Source: an uncultured bacterium (lineage in GTDB: Bacteria > Actinomycetota > Coriobacteriia > Coriobacteriales > Coriobacteriaceae). From it: a stretch of DNA of 64,000 bases. Within the stretch, counting starts at the first letter, position 1; every line of letters begins with the position of its first letter. The stretch covers positions 1-64,000 of the forward strand of contig CAJMPY010000003.1 in assembly GCA_905215385.1 (NCBI GenBank), in the 5' to 3' direction. Positions 1-7,147 of the stretch are shown piece by piece. The notes beneath the pieces were generated by a model, which saw only the letters and a program-made list of their open reading frames with translations, had not been told where the DNA came from and did no database searches. The position numbers were made by a program, and so were the translations under genes.

Positions 1-323
1 ATGAAGTAGTCCTTATGGCCGATGAGGGACCGTAGGTCGAGATAGGGCTGCGAGGTCGGCTCGCGCAGCATGAAATCGATATATCGCGCGTAGTAGGCCC
101 ATTGCTGCTCGAGGCTGGGGTAGAGGTAGTAGAAGCCGTCGAAAAGACTCTTGAAGCCAAAGGCTTGCTGCCAGTCCGTCATTCCGGCGCGCGCCATGCC
201 TGCGCGGTTGTAATGGTTGAACCCGGCGGCGCTCGACATGCCCGAGCCGATGCCGACGATGATGGCGTCGGCATCGTCGATAAGGCTTCGAAGCCTACGC
301 GCTTCTCTTTCTAGGGGTGGCAT
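1..323 (-). CDS. SirTM-like sirtuin (SIR2 family), partial at window edge
   Basis: About 107 N-terminal residues of a SIR2-family protein are read from the ATG at 321-323 and run off the left edge. The NAD-binding Rossmann motif appears as GIGSGMSSAAG (about residues 24-34), and an aromatic-rich stretch (SLFDGFYYLYPSLEQQW) follows, matching the layout of the neighbouring sirtuin at 1013-1978. The start lies inside the last codons of the preceding gene (13-bp overlap), so the two are probably translationally coupled. Family knowledge: class M sirtuins (SirTM) are protein ADP-ribosyltransferases linked to lipoate metabolism. Substrate and activity here are inference, and the catalytic and zinc regions lie outside the window. 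Confidence 0.75.
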   Translation of the reverse strand, partial: MPPLEREARRLRSLIDDADAIIVGIGSGMSSAAGFNHYNRAGMARAGMTDWQQAFGFKSLFDGFYYLYPSLEQQWAYYARYIDFMLREPTSQPYLDLRSLIGHKDYF

Positions 324-1009
324 CGGGCGATCTCCTCGAAAGCCGGGGCCATATCGCCGTCAACGAGAATCGTCTCGCACAAAGCGTCGGGCGCCATGGC
401 CTGGCCGTAGTTGAACACGATGTAGGTGGCGTGCTCGCAGGCGTTCGCGATCTGGGCGAGCATGCGCTTTATGACGCCGTTGTGCAGTCCCACGCCAAGT
501 TCGAGGATGGCGACCCTGCCGTTGCGATGGGCTTGCACAAGGCGCGCGAGATCTTCGAGCTGTGCCATGGCGAGGGCATCTGGATGGGCGAGACGCTGCT
601 CGTCAATCGACGTGCGCGTGCTCCCCTCCGTCTCGAGCACGCGGTTCTCGTTGAACCCTGCACGTGCGAAGTGCCCGTCAATATTGCACGTGATCACGTA
701 GGTGTCAGCGTGCTCCGTAAGATGCCGCAGCTCGTTCATGAGCGGGCTGGGCTCATACTCGACATACTCCTTTTGATGGAACCGCTCGACCCATCGGCGT
801 CGCACGTTTGCATCCGGAGAGGCGAGCCCCTGCAGTATGCAGCCGATGCCGTCGGTCTGAGCGAGGTCCCCGTACGTCTCTCGGAAATGTGCATCGGTGC
901 AGAAGAGATTGAGCCCCTCCGCCATGTCGAGTCCGTTGCTGGCGCCGATGATGACAAGATCCGCCTCGGCTAGCGTCCTACCTATGCGAACTGCTTTCGC
1001 CGTCTCCAT
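311..1009 (-). CDS. Degenerate SirTM-like sirtuin without zinc ribbon
   Basis: A 232-residue SIR2-family protein. Visible motifs are the NAD-binding IGASNGLDMAEG (residues 21-32), TCNID (107-111, the sirtuin TQNID position) and LELGVGLHNG near residue 169. The position that holds catalytic His in classical sirtuins, and Gln in the neighbour at 1013-1978, reads ETEGS, so it is Glu. The cysteine pairs of the zinc ribbon are missing, and the protein is about 90 residues shorter than its neighbour. It starts 3 bp after the upstream gene ends and overlaps the downstream one, so the three form one operon. It may be a divergent ADP-ribosyltransferase or a non-catalytic partner; the sequence alone does not decide. 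Confidence 0.72.
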   Translation of the reverse strand: METAKAVRIGRTLAEADLVIIGASNGLDMAEGLNLFCTDAHFRETYGDLAQTDGIGCILQGLASPDANVRRRWVERFHQKEYVEYEPSPLMNELRHLTEHADTYVITCNIDGHFARAGFNENRVLETEGSTRTSIDEQRLAHPDALAMAQLEDLARLVQAHRNGRVAILELGVGLHNGVIKRMLAQIANACEHATYIVFNYGQAMAPDALCETILVDGDMAPAFEEIARCHP

Positions 1010-1012
1010 GCG

Positions 1013-1978
1013 CTACCTCCCCAGCGTCTTGCGCACGTCGGCGAGCACGTCGGCGATATCGGCGCGAACGGCGAGCCCCCGATCCTCGATCGCGCGGGGG
1101 AGGAACTGCGTCTTGTTGTTTACGGCGATGTAGCTGGCCTGCGGTAACTGCGCCGTGAGGGCCCAGAACGGCTCCTGGATAAACGCGGGCGTCATGCGGC
1201 CCACACCCAGCTCGAGGAAGAGGATTCTCTGCCGCGCGTGCGCGTCGAGCCAGTCGGACATCTTGCGGTACTGCTCCTCGTAGAGCTCGCCCTGCAGGAA
1301 GTTGCCGTAGCCGCGAACCCAGGGGAACGCCTCTGCCCCGCAGTGCGGGCAGCGTGGCACGAGCTCTGTCGGAACCTCTAGGCCGTCTCCCATGGCCTCT
1401 ACCATACGAGAGACCGGCTCGACCGTATCCCACACCGCGTCGGTGCAACAGCGGGAGCACTGAAAGAAGCGGTGGTCGCCTTGGATCTCTGCCACTTTCT
1501 CCCAGGGATAGAGCTTCACAAACTGCGTGTCCTGGTTGGTGGTGAGCACGAAGAAATCCTTCTCGGCGAGAATGGCGTCGAGGTCCCTGTAGGGCTTGCG
1601 CAGCGAGGCGTTGAGCGTGGTGTCGAGGAAGGTGGCGAGGTATCCCCAGCGCGCCTCGGCGGTGGGCCAGCGGTAGAACGACCCCTCGAAAGCGCCCTTG
1701 AAACCGTAGCGCTCGGCGAATTTGCCGAAATGCCTGCGATAGGTTGCGTTGTCCTCGTAATAGAAGTCGCCGCCGCCCGCCGCGGAGAGCCCGGAGGCCC
1801 CGCCCACCAGCACGCAATCGGCTTCCTCGATCATGCGGGCGAAGTCCTCGATTTGCTGGTCGTAGGGCTCGGGCTCGCGGTCACTCAGCTCATAGGGCGT
1901 GCCGCCGTTTCGATAGGCTGCTTGATGGGAAAACGATCGGTTGGTGAGATTGATGACGAGCTGCTCGTACGGAGTCAT
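1013..1978 (-). CDS. SirTM-like NAD-dependent sirtuin with zinc ribbon
   Basis: A 321-residue SIR2-family protein and the first gene of a three-sirtuin operon. Motifs: NAD-binding GGASGLSAAGG (residues 59-69), TTNQD (146-150), IQGD (165-168) where Gln stands in place of the classical catalytic His, zinc cysteines C174/C177 and C210/C213, and LELGVGRMTP (256-265). Replacement of the catalytic His and the TTN.D motif are features of class M sirtuins, known as protein ADP-ribosyltransferases acting on lipoyl-carrier proteins. No macrodomain, GcvH-L or lipoate ligase gene is visible, but the operon continues past the window edge. The start has an AGAGGG Shine-Dalgarno. Confidence 0.82.
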   Translation of the reverse strand: MTPYEQLVINLTNRSFSHQAAYRNGGTPYELSDREPEPYDQQIEDFARMIEEADCVLVGGASGLSAAGGGDFYYEDNATYRRHFGKFAERYGFKGAFEGSFYRWPTAEARWGYLATFLDTTLNASLRKPYRDLDAILAEKDFFVLTTNQDTQFVKLYPWEKVAEIQGDHRFFQCSRCCTDAVWDTVEPVSRMVEAMGDGLEVPTELVPRCPHCGAEAFPWVRGYGNFLQGELYEEQYRKMSDWLDAHARQRILFLELGVGRMTPAFIQEPFWALTAQLPQASYIAVNNKTQFLPRAIEDRGLAVRADIADVLADVRKTLGR

Positions 1979-2121
1979 TCGATACCCTCTTTCAGCTATA
2001 ATGAACAGGTGTCTATAAGCAGTATCGATGTCGATTTACGCAAGAGCAATGAACAGCTCCGAGATGCTGTCGATAAACGAGCAGCTGCTGGGTATTGTTG
2101 GGCAGATCGAACGGAGGAGCC
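1979..2121. promoter_or_regulatory. Divergent promoter region, sirtuin operon / TetR gene
   Basis: The 143-bp gap between the sirtuin operon and the TetR gene has a TATAAT at 1997-2002 in the plus orientation and two near-identical 12-bp direct repeats (TGTCGAT.AACG-like) at 2029-2040 and 2068-2079. The repeats could be a regulator site. I see no convincing long palindrome of the usual TetR type. Confidence 0.35.
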
Positions 2122-2676
2122 ATGGATACAGGGAAAATCGACCGTCGCCGGCGCTATACGCTCTCGGTCATACGGGAGGCGTTCTTCGCGCTGCTGGCCG
2201 AGGTCGGCTTCGCGAAGATGACGGTAGCGGATATCTGCCGCCGCGCCGATATCAACCGTGGCACGTTCTATCTGCACTACGAGGACAAGTTCGCCCTGCT
2301 CGACGCGCTTATCGACGAGGCCTTGGCGGCGGTGCCGCCGCTCGAGGGAACGGAGGCGGGTGCCCTCTGCCAGCGTCCGCCGGCAAACGATGACTATTAT
2401 CTGCTCTACTCGGATGACGACGCGTACGCCCGGGTGGCACAGCGCGTCGTCGAGCGCGGCGCCGAGCAGATGGTTCCCTCGATCATGGAGGAGACTGGGC
2501 TTTCGCGCGAGGACGCCTATCTGCTCTTCGTCCACAACGTCCAGGGAAATCTCGCGGTCAACCGCCTACTTGGTTGGAGGCGGGGACCCGAGTTCGCTCA
2601 CGCCCAGGAGCTGCTCAGTGCCTATTCCGAAGGAGGCATGCGGGCGGTATCGGCTCGCCACGATCCCCGTAGTTGA
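2122..2676 (+). CDS. TetR/AcrR family transcriptional regulator
   Basis: A 184-residue protein with an N-terminal helix-turn-helix of the TetR type (FAKMTVADICRRADINRGTF, then YLHYEDKFALLDAL) and a C-terminal effector/dimer domain ending near FVHNVQGNLAVNRLLG. The layout resembles the DhaS/TetR_C_7 branch found in Firmicutes and Actinobacteria. The ATG at 2122 is chosen because GGAGG lies just upstream; an in-frame codon at 2095 has no such site. It is divergent from the sirtuin operon across 143 bp, so it most simply represses that operon and itself. The ligand is unknown. Confidence 0.85.
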   Translation: MDTGKIDRRRRYTLSVIREAFFALLAEVGFAKMTVADICRRADINRGTFYLHYEDKFALLDALIDEALAAVPPLEGTEAGALCQRPPANDDYYLLYSDDDAYARVAQRVVERGAEQMVPSIMEETGLSREDAYLLFVHNVQGNLAVNRLLGWRRGPEFAHAQELLSAYSEGGMRAVSARHDPRS

Positions 2677-2880
2677 TCTTGACAGCGTGCCATTTCAGGC
2701 AGGCGACGTTGCTATGGCCCCTCTTTGGTTTTCGATGTTGTATAAGGCAATCGCAATCGCCTTGAGCTTCTTTAGGGAACTTGAGCAAGAGATATGGCCT
2801 GCTGGCGATTGATTAACCCCATTTGTTTTGGTTACAAGAAAAAATGCTGCGCGCCTGCAGTATGAAGGAGAGGGAATCCT

Positions 2881-3411
2881 ATGAATATCGTTGTATTGAG
2901 CGGCAGCCCGCGTAAGGGCGCCAATACCGATACCATGGTCGAGGCGTTTGCCGAGACCGCGCGTGAGGGCGGCAATACGGTCGAGGTCGTCCGCGTTGCC
3001 AGCAAGAAGATCGCCGGCTGCTTGGGATGCCAGTACTGCTTCGCCCATGAGGGCGTCTGCGTGCAGAAGGATGACATGGCCAACGTGATTGAGTCGCTGA
3101 AAGACGCCGACATGGTCGTCTTCGCTTCGCCTATCTACTGGTTTGATATCACCGCACAGGAGAAGGCTGTCATCGACCGCCTGTACGCCTTCGGTGCTAC
3201 GGGCTTCCCGTTCACCAAGACGGCCCTTTTACTCGATAGCCACAGCGAGGGCGTCTATGATGCGGCGATCGCTATGTACAAGTCAACCTGCGCGTACTGC
3301 AAGTGGGAGGACCAGGGCATTGTCACCATTAGCGGCATGACCGAGCGCGACAGCATGGCCTCCTCGCCCAAGTTGGAAGAGGTGCGCGAGCTCGCCCGCA
3401 AGCTCGCCTAA
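2881..3411 (+). CDS. Flavodoxin-family NAD(P)H-dependent oxidoreductase
   Basis: A 176-residue iron-sulfur-flavoprotein/NADPH-dependent FMN reductase-like enzyme. The N-terminus MNIVVLSGSPRKGANTD is the FMN phosphate-binding loop; IAGCLGCQYC supplies the CxxC pair common in this family; FASPIYWFDITAQEKAVIDR is the second flavin-binding segment (cited to 20 residues). It probably transfers electrons from NAD(P)H to quinones or other small acceptors in the cytoplasm; the true substrate is not evident. A GGAGAGGG Shine-Dalgarno precedes the ATG. It appears monocistronic. The 204 bp before it hold no gene that I can support. Confidence 0.85.
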   Translation: MNIVVLSGSPRKGANTDTMVEAFAETAREGGNTVEVVRVASKKIAGCLGCQYCFAHEGVCVQKDDMANVIESLKDADMVVFASPIYWFDITAQEKAVIDRLYAFGATGFPFTKTALLLDSHSEGVYDAAIAMYKSTCAYCKWEDQGIVTISGMTERDSMASSPKLEEVRELARKLA

Positions 3412-3424
3412 GGACAAGAGGAGC

Positions 3425-3489
3425 GCATGGCAATCAGCACAAGCGGAAATGCTTGCTGCCCTTACCAAGAGGATTGCTGATTGCCATGC
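3425..3489. repeat. Perfect 15-bp inverted repeat with structured spacer
   Basis: GCATGGCAATCAGCA at 3425-3439 is matched exactly in reverse complement at 3475-3489. The 35-bp spacer holds a smaller hairpin (AAGC...GCTT). It lies between the convergent reductase and ATPase genes and lacks a clear T tract, so it is not a textbook terminator, though it may act as a 3'-end structure for either gene. Confidence 0.7.
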
Positions 3490-3519
3490 AACGATGCTCC
3501 CGCGGACAATTCCGGTGTG

Positions 3520-4614
3520 CTAAAACGCCTTCTCGTTCAAGAATTCCCTGAACGCGGGGATGTCGAAGCCGACGAGGCCACGTCCACGTTCCCCGATAAC
3601 GCCGTCCTCGAGGAGGCGGCGTTTGTATTGGCTTGCGTAGTTGCTGGCGACGCCCATGCGTTTGGCTATCTCCGAGACCCTGCTGGGGCCAGAATCGGGC
3701 AGCATCGCGAGCAAAAACTCAATGTCTTTATCGGAAAGCTCCTGATAGGTCGTTTCGAGAATACGATCGCGCAGCTCCATACGGGCAAGCAGAGAACCCT
3801 GCTGGACATCGGATGTACTGATTTGGGGCGAGTTTTCCGAAACATCCCAAGTGCGATATCCGACGAGCTGCATCATGTAGGGAAATCCGTCGACGGCCTT
3901 CACGGCATCCTCGAGCGCTTCTGGCGTGATTGAGCGTCCTCCTGCTTCAATGGTTTTACGAAATGCATTTGCAATCTCAACATCAGTGATTCGTCCCAGC
4001 TGATGATACTGGGAGCGTCTGAGGAACGAGACGGAATCGTTACGTAGCAACGCCGATACTTTGTAGGGCAGTCCTGCCATGAGTAGGGCAACTTTTTTAC
4101 CTTCGCGTACAAAGTGCTGGTAAACAGAGGCAAATTGAAGCATTTCTTCGAGATCGACGGTGACTTCATCGATGGTGATGAGAAGTCCGATGTCATGTTT
4201 TTCGAGTTGCTTAAAGATGCCATTCATGCGCGTGCGCCAGTTGCCCTGAGCCTCTTGAGCGTATGTCCAATCGATGCCCACTGGGCCAATTTGAACACCG
4301 TTTATGCGCGCGTGAGGCTGTGAGAGGTAGCTATCTGCGGCTTCTTTGGTTCGCTCGATAATATCTTCGAGCATGCCTGGCATGGCGGAGACATTTGCTG
4401 CGATCCAGTCGTGTTCAAGCGCCGTTTCTGAAAGGAGCGAGAGAAGTGCCGTCTTGCCCGTTCCCCTTGCGCCAGTAAAAATGGTCGACAGGTTGGGATC
4501 TCCTGGGCCGTTGATAAAGCCACGGTTGATGTCGCGCAGGATATGCTCGCGACCCGCTAGAAAGGGAGGGACGCTTCCAAATGTTGGGGTAAAGGGGTTC
4601 TTGCTGTGCTCCAT
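3520..4614 (-). CDS. AAA+ ATPase with C-terminal winged helix (paralogue 1)
   Basis: A 364-residue P-loop ATPase of the family that starts NPFxPxxGxxPxxLxGRE. Visible features are KNPFTPTFGSVPPFLAGRE at the N-terminus, Walker A GARGTGKT, Walker B-like LLITIDEV, sensor-region SFLRRSQYHQLGRI, and a C-terminal winged helix (SRVSEIAKRMGVASNYASQY). The layout recalls archaeal-type/Orc1-Cdc6-like ATPases that bind DNA through the winged helix; the biological role is not established. The start ATG at 4612-4614 follows GGAGC; an upstream in-frame start would translate the tandem repeats and is rejected. It is a close relative of the gene at 59339-60439 and a more distant relative of the one at 55632-56750. 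Monocistronic. Confidence 0.85.
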   Translation of the reverse strand: MEHSKNPFTPTFGSVPPFLAGREHILRDINRGFINGPGDPNLSTIFTGARGTGKTALLSLLSETALEHDWIAANVSAMPGMLEDIIERTKEAADSYLSQPHARINGVQIGPVGIDWTYAQEAQGNWRTRMNGIFKQLEKHDIGLLITIDEVTVDLEEMLQFASVYQHFVREGKKVALLMAGLPYKVSALLRNDSVSFLRRSQYHQLGRITDVEIANAFRKTIEAGGRSITPEALEDAVKAVDGFPYMMQLVGYRTWDVSENSPQISTSDVQQGSLLARMELRDRILETTYQELSDKDIEFLLAMLPDSGPSRVSEIAKRMGVASNYASQYKRRLLEDGVIGERGRGLVGFDIPAFREFLNEKAF

Positions 4615-4623
4615 GGTAGCTCC

Positions 4624-4680
4624 TTTGCAGGTTTTGCTAATTTTTGCAAGTTTTGCTAACTTTTGCAAGTTTTGCTAACG
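4624..4680. repeat. Three tandem 19-bp direct repeats before ATPase paralogue 1
   Basis: Three contiguous 19-bp units lie at 4624-4642, 4643-4661 and 4662-4680 (plus-strand unit TTTGCAAGTTTTGCTAACT; the first copy differs at a few positions). Each unit itself looks like two half-units about 10 bp long. The array abuts the Shine-Dalgarno of the ATPase gene, so a protein bound here would sit at the promoter or 5' leader. Binding by the ATPase itself is inference. Confidence 0.85.
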
Positions 4681-4773
4681 ACTGACCAAAGGGCATCGAA
4701 GTAGTGACGCTGACATTTTTTACGCAGAAAAATAAGCAGAAATCAATTTATCTGCGTTAAAAAATAGTTGAGA
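4681..4773. other. AT-rich upstream region of ATPase paralogue 1
   Basis: This stretch is markedly AT-richer than its surroundings. It holds an inverted repeat with arms at 4716-4728 and 4751-4764 (core ACGCAGA/TCTGCGT flanked by T6 and A6). It probably carries the promoter of the ATPase gene; no -10/-35 pair stands out. Confidence 0.4.
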
Positions 4774-4824
4774 AGAAAAACGACGAGTCCCGGGCGCAAT
4801 GCCGTTGCGTTCCGGGCCTCGTCG
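4774..4824 (-). terminator. Rho-independent terminator of the parC-like gene
   Basis: A long GC-rich hairpin (CGACGAG at 4781-4787 pairing with CTCGTCG at 4818-4824, with an inner CCCGG/CCGGG stem) is followed on the minus strand by TTTTTCTTCTC. It lies 38 bp after the stop of the topoisomerase subunit A gene. Confidence 0.85.
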
Positions 4825-4861
4825 CTTTGCGAAGTATCTAACGATCTCGTTGCCGTGGTAC

Positions 4862-7102
4862 CTAGTCAAACAAACTCGGCATGTCGTTTTCTTTCATGAG
4901 GGCACCGGCAGAGGGAAGGCTCTGCGCGGTGAACTTCTCGGCTGAGACGCCGGCGCCAAGAATCTCCTCGGTCGTGCCGACGGTGGTGACCGAGCGGCCC
5001 TTCTTGGCCGTAAAGGCCTGGACGCCCTGCGTGTTGGTGGTCGTCTTGGTCTTGAGCAGCGACGTGTTGAAGTTCATCAGGCGGTAGTCGCTCGAGACCA
5101 GCGCGAGGTCGCGGTCCTCCTTGAGCACCTGCGCATACAGCAGCTTGCTGCCGCCGTAGATGGCGTTCTTAAGGCGCTTGCGGTTGGTCTTGGTAGCGTA
5201 TCCAGAAAGCGCGACACGCACCACGCGGCCGTTCTCAAAGACGAACAGCACGTCGGCCTTGTAGTCCTCGGGGTCGATGACCCAGATGACGCTCTCGTCG
5301 GGTTCCATCTCGAGATCGGTCGGAAGGTACGAGCCCAGCTGGGCCGACTTGGTATCCTCAAACGCCGCGACCTTGCACTTGTACACCTGGCTCTTGTTGG
5401 TAAAGACCAGCAGCTCGTGCGTGTTGGAGGACGGGAACTCGATAAAGGGTTTGTCGCCGTCCTTGTACTTGAGCGTGGTCGCCTTCTTGAGCACGCGGTC
5501 CGTCATCTTCTTAAGGTAGCCGTCGCGCGAGAGCATGATGGTGACCGGGTACTCCTCGACCTCGGGCTCCAGGCTTACCTCGATGACCTCATGGGGCTCG
5601 ATCCTGCCCGTGCGGCGCGGCATCACGTACTTCTTGTTAACCGCGGCCAGCTCGTCGCTGATGACCTTCTTGATGTTGTCCTCGCTCGAGAGGATCTCCT
5701 CGAGTTCGGCGATCTCGCCCTCGAGCTTGGCAATGTCCTTGGTGCGGTTGAGGATGTATTCCTCGTTGATGTTGCGGAGCTTGAGCTCGGCGACAAACTC
5801 GGCCTGGGTCTCGTCGATGTCAAAGCCGCGCATGAGGTTGGGCACGACCTCGGCCTCGAGCTTAGTGCCGCGGATGATGGCGATGGCCTTGTCGATGTCG
5901 AGCAGAATTGCCTCAAGGCCGTGCAGCAGGTGCAGGCGCTCGGACTTTTTGCCCAGGTCAAAGTTAATGCGGCGACGCGTGGACTCAATACGCCACTTGA
6001 CCCACTCGTGCAGAATCTGGCGCACGCCCATAACACGGGGATAGCCGTCGACGAGCACGTTGAAGTTGCACGAGAACGAATCCTGCAGCGTGGTCGAGCG
6101 ATAGAGCTTGGCCATGAGCTTGTCGGGGTCGACACCGCGCTTAAGGTCGATGGCGATACGCAGACCCGAAAGGTCGGTTTCATCGCGGATGTCTGCGATC
6201 TCCTTGACCTTGCCCTCCTTGGAGAGCTTGACGATGCGCTCGATGATGACATCGGTCTTGGTGGTGTAGGGGATCTCGTAGACCTCGATGATGCGCTCTT
6301 CGGGAATCCAGCGCCAGCGGGAGCGAATCTGGAAGCTGCCCAGGCCGGTCTCGACGATCTTCTCCATCTCCTCGCGGCGGTAGATAATTTCGCCGCCGGT
6401 CGAGAAGTCGGGCATGGGCATGTACTCGAGCAGGTCGCAGTCGGGATCCTGCAGGTAGTGCATCGTGGCGGTGCAGACCTCGTTGAGGTTGAAACCGCAG
6501 ATGTCGGACGCCATGGCGACGCCGATGCCCTTGTTGGCCGAGACGAGGATGTTGGGGAACGTGGTGGGCAGCAGGCGCGGCTCCTTCATGGCGCCGTCGT
6601 AGCTGTCGACGAAGTCGACCGGGTCCTTGTCGATGTCCTTGAAGATCTCGGCGCTGATGGGGGAGAGCTTGGCCTCGGTATAACGCGAGGCGGCGTAGCT
6701 CAGGTCGCCCGAATAGTACTTGCCAAAGTTGCCCTTCGACTCCACGAAGGGGGCAAGCAGCGCTTCGTTACCCGTCGCCAGGCGCACCATCGTCTCGTAG
6801 ATCGCGGCGTCGCCGTGCGGGTTGAGCTTCATGGTCTGACCCACGATGTTGGCGCTCTTCTGGCGCTCGCCCTTGAGCAGACCCATCTTGTACATAGTGT
6901 AGAGCAGCTTGCGGTGCGAGGGCTTAAAGCCGTCGATCTCGGGGAATGCGCGCGAGACGTTGACGCTCATGGCGTAGGGCATGTAGTTGACCTCGAGCGT
7001 CTGCGTGATCGGCTGGTCGGTGACCTCGGAGTGCAGGCCGATGACGTTCTCGGCGTTGACCTGCTTTTTCTTTGGCTGGTTCTTCGTCTTCTTCTTTGCC
7101 AC
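4862..7102 (-). CDS. parC: Type IIA DNA topoisomerase subunit A (ParC-like)
   Basis: A 746-residue DNA breakage-reunion subunit. Motifs: EIDGFKPSHRKLLYTMYKMG (winged helix), NPHGDAAIYETMVRLA (quinolone-resistance region), YAASRYTEAKLSPI with catalytic Tyr141, PNILVSANKGIGVAMA, and a C-terminal beta-pinwheel domain without a canonical GyrA box (QRRGGKG), which favours a topoisomerase IV-type enzyme over gyrase. It forms the heterotetramer with the ParE-like product encoded 45 bp upstream and acts in decatenation or supercoil control. The start is GTG after AGAGGA. The residues matching E. coli GyrA Ser83 and Asp87 are Ala99 and Glu103. The gyrase/topo IV assignment is inferred from length and the missing box. 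Confidence 0.9.
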   Translation of the reverse strand: MAKKKTKNQPKKKQVNAENVIGLHSEVTDQPITQTLEVNYMPYAMSVNVSRAFPEIDGFKPSHRKLLYTMYKMGLLKGERQKSANIVGQTMKLNPHGDAAIYETMVRLATGNEALLAPFVESKGNFGKYYSGDLSYAASRYTEAKLSPISAEIFKDIDKDPVDFVDSYDGAMKEPRLLPTTFPNILVSANKGIGVAMASDICGFNLNEVCTATMHYLQDPDCDLLEYMPMPDFSTGGEIIYRREEMEKIVETGLGSFQIRSRWRWIPEERIIEVYEIPYTTKTDVIIERIVKLSKEGKVKEIADIRDETDLSGLRIAIDLKRGVDPDKLMAKLYRSTTLQDSFSCNFNVLVDGYPRVMGVRQILHEWVKWRIESTRRRINFDLGKKSERLHLLHGLEAILLDIDKAIAIIRGTKLEAEVVPNLMRGFDIDETQAEFVAELKLRNINEEYILNRTKDIAKLEGEIAELEEILSSEDNIKKVISDELAAVNKKYVMPRRTGRIEPHEVIEVSLEPEVEEYPVTIMLSRDGYLKKMTDRVLKKATTLKYKDGDKPFIEFPSSNTHELLVFTNKSQVYKCKVAAFEDTKSAQLGSYLPTDLEMEPDESVIWVIDPEDYKADVLFVFENGRVVRVALSGYATKTNRKRLKNAIYGGSKLLYAQVLKEDRDLALVSSDYRLMNFNTSLLKTKTTTNTQGVQAFTAKKGRSVTTVGTTEEILGAGVSAEKFTAQSLPSAGALMKENDMPSLFD

Positions 7103-7147
7103 GATTTCCTCTTGAACTTCTTATGGGCCGTCGTTATCGATTTGCTG

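Noticed and set aside
2028..2393. An alternative plus-strand frame overlapping the TetR start
   Set aside because: It overlaps the TetR helix-turn-helix in another frame and loses protein-like composition after about 30 codons.
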